Assembly (NCBI GenBank): GCA_022432975.1
Contig: CM039515.1
Location: 15,626,583 to 15,690,582 of the forward strand
Direction of reading: 5' to 3'
From: Begonia masoniana
Taxonomy: Eukaryota; Streptophyta; Magnoliopsida; Cucurbitales; Begoniaceae
DNA: 64,000 nucleotides
The translations under genes and the position numbers were made by a program. Below, in pieces: positions 1-10,342 of the stretch. The stretch's first letter is position 1. The number at the start of each line of letters is the position of its first letter. Below the pieces are notes generated by a model that worked only from the letters and a program-made list of their open reading frames with translations, did not search any database and had not been told where the DNA came from.

Positions 1-1080
1 ACTTTCTCCCTTGTCTAAGATCTTAGACAAGATGCAGAAAAGATGAGAATAAGAGCTCTTAAGCAACCTTGGGCTTAGAAGACAATAGGAGGTGCACTCC
101 TCTCGGAAGCAAGTGAACGAGGAAATTACCTTTGAGACGAAAACTGTAAGGCACGAGTTCCTGAATAACCTCAGGATTATGATTATCAAAAACTGATTAC
201 AATGTCTGAAAATTATGCTTAAATATGCTGGGGAAACTAAGTTCTTAGTTGGCACAATGAAATAGGAAAAGATCGTTCGGTCTTGATCCATCCGTCCGTG
301 TAAGTGTGCTCCTTCATCTTGACTGTGGAGATGGCTCCTTGTATGGTAATTTGTGTTGAACCTTGTGGGGAGGAGCCTGAGTCTTCAGGAATGATTTCAA
401 GTGGCAAAAAGGGCGTGCTTCCTTTTGAAAGAACGGGCTCATGGAATGAGCTTTATGTTTGGGGCGTGCGCTCAAGTAAGCCCATAACGAGCTCTCAGTA
501 ATGGATCCGGTTGACAAAGCAAATGATGCCCAAATTTCACAATCCAGCCCATTCGGAAAAGCTCAACGTGTTGGCTACAATCTATATGAAGGGCACTTTT
601 GGTAATAAGGTTGGCAAGGCTGTAGAGTTTGCCAATTATTACTCAGAGGTCAGAATGATGGCCGTTTTTGGAAAGTCCTATAATTAAGGTTGTTTTGCCT
701 TTGAGACCAACAACCCCTTAGCACCCTCTAATGCATGATGAGATAATAAAATACAAGTTAAATAGGCCTAAAGTTTGCCTAAAACCCAATGAAGTTAATG
801 GATTACATATAGTTGTCAAAGGGAAGACAAATTCCCTCTTCTGCTAGTCCAAAGCTCCAAGTTAACATGTTGGTGGTCTTATTGATGTCTTGAGGAGTTG
901 GCTCCCAATCTAAGTGCTTCATTAATGCTTTCACGTGCTTCATTAGTTTATCACCTGCAAAAAAAAATACAATAAGTAGTAAAAAGGCTAGTAAGATTGT
1001 GGAACATACCTGTGAACGTGTTTACCCATTCTAACTTTCCAGGATCAAAAGGATAGGTTACCGAAAGGTGGACCGGATCA
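1..1080 (-). repeat. 3' LTR of the gag-only element, cut by the window start
   Basis: Bases 1-1020 align with 24011-25025 in the same orientation, differing by scattered substitutions. The minus-strand LTR probably starts with TGATCC at 1080, directly after a short purine stretch. It contains a GT...AG intron-like segment (about 962-1009 on the minus strand) and, downstream of it, a short reading frame that matches the C-terminal tail of the CRM-like polyprotein at 30227-30357. The outer end lies to the left of the window. The exact start of the LTR is inferred. Confidence 0.65.
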
Positions 1081-1871
1081 TTGATCCCTGCAAAATGTAA
1101 ACAACCATTAGCAAAAGGATTGGGCCATGGATTTGGTCAAGGAGGATGGATGGTTCTCATTGGCAACCTTTTCATTAGACCATGATTGAATTTGTTTGGC
1201 GTTTATCTTTGGTGCTTAGTTTCACAATCAATGGCCATAAACTTCGACAAAATAAGTTTCCATAACAAAATATTTTCCAAATTGAGAACAAGATGCATAC
1301 TTATGGAATTAATATCAAACTTATTATGGGATATGGTTTTGATCCAAGATTCAAAAGAAAAGCAACAAATTTCCCAATAAGCAAGGGAATCAAGAATCAA
1401 TAATTCTCTAAAATTGGTAATAACAATAAAATTCTTCTTCTTAGTACTCTTCATTATTTCATAATCATGCATAGCCAAATAATAATTAACATTATACTGA
1501 AATAATGCAAGACAAATGAAACCAAGTGATGAAACAAATTAATATGGAGCCAAATAAGAAAAATTGGCAAGATAAGAGACGAAATTGTTAAAAACATAGT
1601 GCCATGGAAATGAAACAATACCATTATTCAAACAATGCTTTCTCCAACCAATTCTAAGTAATCAAGTAATCAAATGATTTGAAGAAACATTTTTACCCAC
1701 AAAATAAAGTTTGTAATTTGCACAACCCTCTTCAATTTTTATTTCTAAAAGGGTAGGCTCATGCATAGGTTCGAATATAGCTTTAAATTCAACCACAATA
1801 CGATTAGATCTAAGTTCAGTAGTGTTCATTTTAATTGGCATGCTATAACCTTTAAAAAAATTTAATTGTTC
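1081..1871 (-). other. 3' internal region of the gag-only element
   Basis: This stretch lies between the copia insertion and the 3' LTR of the gag-only element. It continues the sequence that ends at 21155 across the copia insertion. The minus strand holds an open frame at 1203-1478 (91 codons), hydrophobic and AT-rich, which I do not recognise. It may be decayed accessory coding sequence or untranslated 3' sequence. Nothing resembling protease, reverse transcriptase or integrase is visible. Confidence 0.45.
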
Positions 1872-1876
1872 AATAC

Positions 1877-3078
1877 TGAAAATGCAAATATGTTTGCATT
1901 GATTTTTTGGCAGATTATATTTATGGAGATAATATTTTATTCCATTATTTTTTAAGTTGGTGATTTATTTCTTAGTAATAAAAAATAATCTATTCAGATT
2001 AATTGGATTGATGTATGTTGAAGATCATGCAGATATTGTGAAAACAAAAATAAGGAATCTTGAAGTTCAAGGAAAATATGTGTTTTTCTAGAGGCACTTG
2101 TTTTTTAAAAAACTTTATTTTGGTAAGCCGATTTGATAAAGATTTGTTGAAATATATTAGGCTTCTAGATCACATGAATCATGGGATGCTTTCCTAAATT
2201 TTTGGATCTATATCCAAGTTGTTGGAGGAACTTTCCTAAAATGTCACACGTGATGTCACTCAATCGATTTGTTGAGATTTAGCTTCCTTATTCCTTGCGG
2301 CGTTAAATTTATTTTGGTAACTGAATTAAATCGAAGATATGACAATTACCAATCATATTTAAACCTTCGTTTCTGTGGAAGCAATTGACGGATTTTTGGT
2401 TATTCATAAGAGAAGTCTTTCTTTGTTTTTCAAGCCGTCACTTTTCTTTTACTCCCAACGCTTCTGCGTATGGGTTTATGATTGTTTTACTCACTCTTCT
2501 TATATTGTGGAATTCATCGATTATTGAAGTGTATTGATTTATTGCATCCGAAGACAACGCCCTGGTGTTACAGACAGTGTCGCAGGAGGCAATCTTCTAG
2601 TTCTTCATTGAAGCTCAGTCTCAGAAGGAGGCTGCATTCGAACTCGTGAGGAGTTCTGTTTATTGACAGGGGAGCTTGTCTTTTTTATCATGGGCAAGGG
2701 GATCTTGCCATAAGACGGATTTCGGGAGGAGTCATCTACAACAAGAGGATCTTGTTGCTTTCTAGATCTCGGGAGAGATCGATTTTAAGTCGAGGGGAGC
2801 TTGCAAAAACAGTTTCATGGGGGAAGTTAGGAAGAGGCGGCGACAAAGATAAGAGGGAGTCTTTATTTGTATAAGTCCGATTGTCTTGCAACTTTGTTAA
2901 CTCGTGAAATATTTTTATATCTGGGCGTGGCCCCGCAGACGTAGGCTAATTGCCGAACTGCGTTACCAATCTCCTGTCTCATTTATTTTCGCATATTTAT
3001 ACTGTCCATCATTGCATTAATTATCGGTGTCACACGTAACACCCTGTGTGACATCGCATAACTGATCTTAATCTTTCA
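1877..3078 (+). repeat. 5' LTR of the Sirevirus-like element
   Basis: The LTR begins TGAAAATGC and ends CTTTCA. It aligns along its length with 19935-21149, apart from a short expansion near the start of the 3' copy (TGTAAATGCAAATATATTGC). It carries three paired 12-bp GRTGTCAC motifs: 2240-2263, 2564-2587 and, on the minus strand, 3032-3055. No LTR reading frame of note. Confidence 0.93.
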
Positions 3079-3080
3079 AT

Positions 3081-3094
3081 TGGTATTAAAGACG
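3081..3094 (+). promoter_or_regulatory. Primer binding site of the Sirevirus-like element
   Basis: TGGTATTAAAGACG follows the 5' LTR after two bases. It resembles the usual TGGTATCAGAGC complement of the initiator Met-tRNA 3' end, with mutations from the fourth codon of the match onward. Confidence 0.6.
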
Positions 3095-3144
3095 TTTCTG
3101 TTTCTTAAGCGGGATCCGCGGGACAAGATTATAGTTTGTGTGCG

Positions 3145-4101
3145 ATGGACTCTATGAAAGAAGGAGGTTCTACAATGCGTCCACCTCTATTGGATGGAAG
3201 CAACTATGCTTATTGGAAGGCAAGGATGAGAGCATTCATTAAAACTATTAACGAGAAGGCTTAGAGATCTATTTTAACAGGTTAGAATCACCCAATGGAA
3301 ACTAATGCAGAAGGTATCACATCTCCAAAACCCGAAGAAAATTGGATCGTAAATGAAGATGCTTTGGCACACAGCAATTCAAAGGCTCTAAATGCTATCT
3401 TTAATGGCGTGGATCCAATTCAGTTTAGACTCATCTCCACATGCAAATCGGCCAAAAGGGCATGGAAAATTCTTCAAACCACCTACGAAGGAAAATCAAC
3501 CGTAAAGCTGTCCAAAATGCAGATGTTAACTACTAGATTTGAGAATCTAAAAAAGCATGAAGATGAGACTATTGGTGAGTTCAACGCCAAACTATGTGAC
3601 ATAGCGACTGAAGCGTTTGCTCTCGGTGAGATATTTTCCGAAGAAAAACTTGTAAGAAAAACTTTAAGGTCTTTGCTAAAACGATTTGCCTATAAAGTCA
3701 CTACTATAGAAGAAGCCAAAGATGTCTCTAAAATGAAGTTAGAAGAATTGATGGGATCTCTTAGAACCTTTGAGATGAATCTTGGAGGAGACACCGAAAT
3801 AAAGAAGGCAAAAGGAGTTGCTCTAAAAACCGAGGTACAGAACTTCAACGAACATGTTGAAGATGACTTGGAGGAATCTCTAGCCCTGCTTTCAAAGAAT
3901 TTCAGCAGAGTTATGAAGAGATTTGGAAGAAATACTCGCGGTGTCAAGCACGGTGTCACTAACTTCAAAAATGGTTCTTCAAGCAACAAGAAGCTCAGTG
4001 AGGAAACTTATGTGTATGATCAACCATTCAAGAACAAAGGCATTCAGTGCAGAGACTGTGAAGGTTTGGGCATATACAAGCATAATGTTCTAATACCTTG
4101 A
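3145..4101 (+). pseudogene. gag: Sirevirus-like gag, nucleocapsid precursor, with early stops
   Basis: The first ATG at 3145 opens a frame with the Sirevirus-type start (RPPLLDGSNY, YWKARMRAF), followed by in-frame TAG codons near 3262 and 3283, both where tryptophan is expected. From 3295 the frame is open to the stop at 4099-4101 (268 codons). The region 3370-3780 matches the plant copia gag domain (UBN2-type: STCKSAKRAWKIL, KLSKMQMLTTRFENL). Gag packages the element RNA in cytoplasmic particles. A paired 12-bp GGTGTCA motif lies at 3940-3963. The stops make this copy defective. Confidence 0.85.
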
Positions 4102-4135
4102 AAAAAAAAGAAGAATTCTCTGAACGTAACTTGGA

Positions 4136-4905
4136 GTGAGGATGAGTCAGAGAAGGAAGACAAATTTCAGAGCAACCATGTGGCGCTTGTTGGAAAGACA
4201 TAACGTGAAGAACATGGTGGTGTTATACACGGTGTCACAGACAACTTTTCCAATAGTAGTGATGAAGATGAAGAAGCAGTCACAGAAGAAGACCTTATTG
4301 GAGAATACAAGTTTCTTCATGAGAAATGGACCGAACTTGTTAGAGTAAATTAGCATTTACACATCCAGATTAGAAATTTGAAAGATGAGAAGAACAATCT
4401 TCAAAATGTTATTGTTGATTTGGAGATCAAGCTGAAAACGAGTCAGGATGAAGTTAATGATCTGACCAATGAGATAAGTCTCATGAAGAAGAATTTCAAA
4501 ATATTAAATTCAGGTTCTTCTAAACTGGATGACATTCTAAACGTCAGCAAATCAAGTGTAAATTGGTCTAGATTGGTGTTCAAAGGTGATAGTTTAGTTC
4601 ACAGACTGTAGTAGTGAAGAAAAATTGCTCTGTGATGAAATTTGTAAGGGAAAGCTCGATGTCACAGCCGGTGTCAGCCAAGGGATTTTATTACAAAGGA
4701 AAGTAAGTTGCAAACAGAACTCCAAGAACTGACAGAAAATCAAATTCCTATGACTCATATCGTGCTTCAAGCAGTAAAGGTAATAAATATGTTTTTGTGT
4801 TTTATTATTGCAATCGCCGTGGTCATATTCGCTCTCAATGCTTCACCTATCTTGCTGATTTAAGACTAGGTACTGTTAGAAATGCTTCCTCTTACAGATT
4901 TCCTT
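4136..4905 (+). pseudogene. C-terminal gag part and gag-pol linker, frameshifted
   Basis: Short open pieces (4136-4348 and 4378-4611) and closed frames link gag to protease. The second piece is a likely coiled coil (heptad-like run from KDEKNNLQN to NEISLMKKN). Near 4796-4852 a degraded zinc knuckle is visible (C, then YYCNRRGHIRSQC), the nucleic-acid-binding part of gag. An acidic serine-rich stretch precedes the coiled coil in another frame, so at least one frameshift is present. Paired 12-bp motifs lie at 4219-4242 and 4658-4681. Confidence 0.6.
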
Positions 4906-4916
4906 ATCAAAAATAG

Positions 4917-6405
4917 GTGAAAAAAACAAGCTTGAAGTGTAATATTACACATCTTTCACTAAAGGCAACCACAATGAATGCTTGGTATTTTGATAGCGGA
5001 TGTTCTAGACACATGACAAGTGAAGAGAAATATTTGAAGGACATCATACCCGAAACCGTGGGAAAAATAACATTCGGCAATGGTGTCTCAACGGATGTCA
5101 TTGGAAGGAGAATGCTAAATGTTCCTGGTCTACCAAAGTTGAGTAATGTTCTTTTGGTAAATGGTCTGAAATCTAATCTAATCAGTATTAACCAACTGTG
5201 TGATCAAGATCTGAATGTGCAATTCACACGTGAAAAATGTGTTGTGTCCGATCAAAACAACAAGTGTGTTATTGAAGGAGTTAGATCATCAAACAATTGC
5301 TATCTTATTTCTTCCTCATCTACCTGCTTTCGATCAAGTATGGAGGACATTGTTCTATGGCCTAGAAAGTTGGGACATGTGAATTTCAGAATGCTGGAAA
5401 AGATTATTTCAAAAGGTGCTGTCCGAGGAATTCCTATATTAAAGTTTGGTGAAGACAAATTATGTGGACCATGCCAAATTAGAAAGCAAACCAAGGTGTC
5501 ACACCCGATGTCACTGTCTTCTACAACTACTCGTGTGCTTGAATTGCTCCACATGGATCTAATGGGTCCAATGCCTATTGAAAATATTGAAGGAAAACGG
5601 TATGTCTTCGTTACTGTTGATGATTTCTCACGCTACACATGGGTGGAGTTTCTTAGAGAAAAGTCTGAAACATTCAAATTTTTTCAAATCAATGTGTACT
5701 CGACTCCAACATGAAAAAGATTGTGTCATCATGAATATTATTCGTATCCGTAGTGACCATAGGAGAGAGTTTGAAAATTCAGAATTCTCGGATTTCTGTA
5801 AACTACTAGGAATTGCTCACGAATTCTCGGCACCTAAGACTCTTCAACAAAATGGAATCATTGAAAGAAAGAACCGTACATTGGCAGAGATGACTCGAGT
5901 AATGTTACACGAAAGGGATGTTCCTCAAAAATTCTTGGCTGAAGCTATGAATACATCTTGTTATACCATAAATTGGGTGTATCTCCGTGGCAAGACTTCT
6001 ATGACACCCTATGAGATATGGAAAGGTAAAACTCCGAATCTTAATTATTTTCATCTGTTTGGCAGCATCTGCTTTGTGTTGAATGATAGGGAACACAGAG
6101 GGAAATTTGATCCCAAGAGTGATGAGGCTATCTTTCTCGGTTATGCTACCAATAGCCGTGCTTATCGAGTTTACAACAAAAGAACTCGCACTATCATCGA
6201 ATCTGCAAATGTTCAAGTAGACGACTCTCTGGACACAGCTTATAATCCAAAAGAAGATGGAAACCAGATTTCAAATAATGAAGGCACTAGTGTTCCAACT
6301 GGTGTCACAGATGGTGTCTCAGGCGGTGTCACAGATCAAACAGAGACAGTTGATGAAGTAGAACTGACTACCTCACACAACAGACAACCATCCACATATG
6401 TTTAG
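4917..6405 (+). pseudogene. pol: Copia protease and integrase, broken by a frameshift
   Basis: The frame 4917-5714 carries the aspartic protease motif DSGCSRHM (about 4992-5015), which cuts the polyprotein, then the pre-integrase zinc-binding segment (GHVNFRML about 5373; CGPCQIRKQT about 5464) and the first integrase aspartate in LLHMDLMGPM (about 5548). A frameshift near 5695-5715 moves the rest to the frame ending at 6405, with the second aspartate in RSDHRREF and the glutamate in NGIIERKNR. This is the D,D,E triad of an integrase that joins element DNA to the host chromosome. Paired 12-bp motifs lie at 5082-5105 and 5495-5518; a run of four is at 6289-6336. The frame closes with TAG at 6403-6405. 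Confidence 0.88.
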
Positions 6406-8045
6406 AATAATCATCCTGCAGATGAGGTTATTGGTGGTTTGAATGATGGTACACAAACCAGAGATAAGCCGAGAGTGAATTATCGAGAAATGATTCAAAT
6501 GACATGTTTTACATCAACAATCGAGCCCAAGAATGTGAAAGAAGCATTACTAGATGAATATTGGATAGAAGCTATGCAAGAAGAACTGAGTTAATTTTTT
6601 CAAAATCAAGTTTGAGACTTAGTACCTTGTCCTCCCGATGTGAATATTATTGGTACTAAGTGGATCTACAAGAACAAGAGCGATGAGCATGGAAACATCA
6701 CTCGCAACAAAGCTCGGTTAGTTGCTCGAGGGTATTCTCAAATTGAAGGAATTGATTTTGATGAAACATTCGCTCCGGTTGCTCGTCTTGAATCTATTCA
6801 ATTTTTATTGGCTCTTGCGTGTGTTAAGCGGTTCAAGCTATATAAAATGGATGTGAAGAGTGTCTTTCTCAATGATTTTCTTAATAAAGAAGTTTATGTT
6901 GCTCAACCAAAGAGTTTTGAAGACCTTCATCATCCCGAGCATGTTTATAAATTGAAAAAGGAGTTATATGGGCTTAAACAAACCCCTCGTGCATGGTATG
7001 AACGACTCATGCAATTTCTATTAACCAAGGGATATGAGCGAGGGGGAGTAGATAAAACCCTTTTCGTTCGCCATGACAAAGGTCAGTTTTTACTCGCTCA
7101 AATTTATGTTGATTACATAGTGTTTAGGTCGGTGTCACAGGCGATGGTGGATGAATTTGTAACTCAAATGACTGGAGAATTTGAGATGAGCATGGTTGGA
7201 AAACTCAATTATTTTCTAGGACTTCAAATTCAGCAAGAAAATAATGGTATTTTTATTTCTCAAGCCAAAAATGCAAAGAATTTATTGAAAAAATTTTAGC
7301 TTGAAAATGCATGACCGAGTAGAACACCCATTGGGACACATGAGAAACTCTCCAAAGATGAAAAAGGAATTGCTGTTGATCCCCATTTATATAGAAGTAT
7401 GATTGGAAGTTTCCTATATCTAACCGCCAGCCGACCCGATATTTGTTATAGCATGGGTTTATGCGCTCGATTTCAAGCCAATCTGAAGGAGTCACACCTA
7501 GTGTCAGTCAAACGGATTCTCAAATATGTTAGCGGAATAATAGACTATGCTATATGGTATTCATTAGACTCTAATGCAAATCTGGTAGGTTATTGTGATG
7601 CTTACTGGGGCAGGTAGTTCTGATGACTGAAAAAGCACTTCGGGTGGATGTTTTTATGTTGGACACAACTTGGTGTCATGGTTCAGCAGAAAGCAAAATT
7701 CTATTTCTTTGTCTACTACCGAGGCAGAATATATTGTAGCAGGAAGCAGCTGTACTCAGCTTCTGTGGATGAAACAAATGATAAAAGACTATGGTGTCAC
7801 ACAGGATGTCATGACCCTCTATTGTGATAATTTGAGTGCTATCAATATTTCTAAAAATCCTGTTCAGCATTCACGGACAAAGCATATTGACATACGACAT
7901 CATTTTATTCGATCTCTTGTGGAGGACAAAATTATTAATTTGGGTAAATATGGTGACCGAAAAACAAATTGCTGATATTTTCACCAAAGCATTGGATGGT
8001 GTAAGGTTTGAAGAGCTGAGGTCTGCCCTAGGCCTCTGTGTTATG
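6406..8045 (+). pseudogene. pol: Copia reverse transcriptase and RNase H, mutated and frameshifted
   Basis: After stops between 6405 and 6640 the frame 6640-7299 holds the N-terminal reverse transcriptase block (NIIGTKWIYKNK, ARLVARGYSQ, ETFAPVARLESI). The catalytic YVDD box reads YVDY (GAT TAC at 7111-7116), which should abolish polymerase activity. RNase H follows in pieces (7399-7617, 7670-7975, then another frame), with SLSTTEAEY and CDNLSAI. The last codons, ALGLCVM, ran into a stop that was split by the gypsy insertion at 8045/8046. Paired 12-bp motifs lie at 7119-7142, 7488-7511 and 7793-7816. Confidence 0.88.
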
Positions 8046-10327
8046 TGTGATGACCCTTACCCGTACCCTAATAATTTTTTTTTTATACGTACAAACTCTA
8101 AATCTGACTTTCGTGCGGAAATAAAACTTTTAAAGTCATAATTGAAAATTATTAACGGTGTATGAAAACTACTTTGAAATCTATTCAAAATAAACTTAAA
8201 ACCAACAATTAATCAATTAAGTAATAAAAGAAAACAATTAAATTAAAACATTTTTTTTTATATAAGTTTGGCCAAGAAAAAGGCAGAACAGGTGGCGATC
8301 AATCACCAGAAAACTGGCGATTGATCGCCCTTCGGCGATTGCTCCTGGCGAGCAATCGCCCTTCGGTGATTGCTTACATCGCCATGCGAATCGCCACTCC
8401 AGGCGATCGCAGGCAAGGAGTGGCGATTGATCGCCATGCTGTGGCGACCAATCGCCATGCTCTCTGGAATTTTCCAGAGAGCACAGCTCCCTTATTTCTT
8501 CCTCCCCTCTTTCTTTCTTCTCTTCTCCCTTCCGCGCCTTGCACTTCACATTCATAATTCAAAACACACTCTTCACTTTACTCACTCCTTCACACAATCT
8601 TTACATACATCCAATAAAATACACTTCCAACCAACACAATCCACTTTTAAACATAATCAAATTTCATAAAAAACGAACCGCGTGGTTCCGTTTAAAAGTT
8701 TAACGTTTCCTTCCTGTTTGAAAAACATCAAAAACACAACAAAACGCAATATATTATCTATTCAGTCACCAAACATCCTAAAAAGTATCCAGTTCTACAA
8801 AAAATCTGTTTAATTCACCATTAACCCAAACATCACCAAAACTCTCAAAAAATCATCTAACCATGAGTCAACCAGCCTAGCCAAAACACGCCCCGCCGCC
8901 ACGAGCTCCGCCCATCGACCGTCTACGCTTGATCATCATAAGGAGGTTCCTCACCTTCGTTCTCGTCACCTACATCATACGATAAATACATTAAGCCTAA
9001 TGCTTAGTAAAGAGTGTACTAAACATAACGATTACATATATATGCATGACATTTGTAAAACAACTTTGTTTCGTTTCGTTAAACCGTTTTCTTGCCCCGT
9101 GAGAATCATAACTTGCCCCGTGAGAAACACATTACTTTCCCCGTGAGAAACACATAACTTGCCCCGTGAGAAACACATAACTTGCCCCGTGAGAAACATA
9201 CATCATTCAGAATTTGTGATCGTTCTTTAGTTTGACGTTTTCATAAAACATGCTCATAAATAGTTCGTATGCACTTTAATAAAACATGATGCATGAGGAA
9301 TGACATACGTAGAAACACCTATCGAACGACCACTAACTAATCGCTGAGACACTACTTTAAGCTACCCGTCTTATCACCAATCCCTATAACTTCCTAACTT
9401 CATTCTACCAACATTATCAACATCATTACGACGTAGGGCCTTAGGGGCCGGAAAACCTAACACTCACTTACCTGGTGTCCTAGCTATGCCGAGCACCGTC
9501 CTTGAAGAGCTTGGATTACCTAAGGCATTTCATAGCACGTCGTTAGTATTAACTCTAAATCATTAATTTCAAAGCTAAACGAAATCCCGAGCTAAGGTAA
9601 ATTTCCCAAAAACTCTAATCCACTTCATTCGGGCATTTCATCGAGCACTTGGTGCTCACTAACTTCAAAACTCCATTAATGGTGTTTTACCAACCTCCAA
9701 CAACCAAAACTAAACCTTAAACATCAACCCACACCATTAATTTACACCAACCACTCCAATAATCATAAATACATCATCAACGAACATTAATATCGTTAAA
9801 CTATCGATTTCTAACTAAAACCAACAATTCTCATCAAACTCTAAATCGAAATAAACCCTAAAACCACAAATAAACTTGTCTAGAGTGTAGAACTTACCTA
9901 GAAGATTGATTTGGGGAAGAAAACCGTAAAGAAACTAGCGGGAACTCGGAGAAGTGAGCGATCGATGGAGGGAGAGCGTCGCAAGGGAGAGGAGAATCGT
10001 GAGAGGGCTTCACGTGGAAGAAGAGAGAAATGAGGGAAAAATGGAGAGATTTGGCTTTTTAATTAAATTTTGATTTCCTAAATTACTATTTTGCCCTTAG
10101 TTCAATTCCATTGTTTTGTTAACAATTTACCTAACTATTTGGTTCCTCTAAAAATCCCTTATTTCCCCAAATATTCCTACTCATTCTTAGAGTCCTAATA
10201 AAACTTCCTGTTCGCCATTTAGACTTATTTTATTATTTCTACGAATTAAAACTCTATAATGCTTAAAATATTTAAAACTCGAAACTTATAGCTTGAAATC
10301 CCTAAAACGAAATTCTCGGGCGTTACA
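8046..10327 (-). repeat. 3' LTR of G1, full length (2282 bp)
   Basis: It reads TGTAACGCCC from 10327 on the minus strand and ends CA at 8046. Three notable parts: a cluster of GGCGAT/ATCGCC palindromes at about 8294-8455 followed by a CTCTGGAATTTTCCAGAG hairpin at 8461-8478; a block TCACCTACATCAT at 8965 shared with other LTR families; and about five tandem copies of a roughly 23-bp unit (CTTGCCCCGTGAGAAACACA) at 9090-9200. Confidence 0.92.
9090..9205. repeat. Tandem repeat in G1 LTR, unit about 23 bp
   Basis: The unit CTTGCCCCGTGAGAAACACA plus two or three bases occurs about five times with minor changes. The same array is at 13834-13945 in the other LTR. Confidence 0.85.
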
Positions 10328-10340
10328 TCCTACCCTCCTT
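10328..10340 (-). promoter_or_regulatory. Polypurine tract of G1
   Basis: On the minus strand GGAGGGTAGGA lies directly before the 3' LTR start. It primes plus-strand DNA synthesis in reverse transcription. Confidence 0.75.
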
Positions 10341-10342
10341 AT

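Noticed and set aside
5898..5925. A further GRTGTC-type motif pair
   Set aside because: Two ATGTT cores are 16 bp apart and explained by the usual integrase residues; does not meet the 12-bp rule.
8238..8669. Overlapping open frames on both strands
   Set aside because: They lie in the palindrome cluster of the G1 LTR and carry no protein signature.
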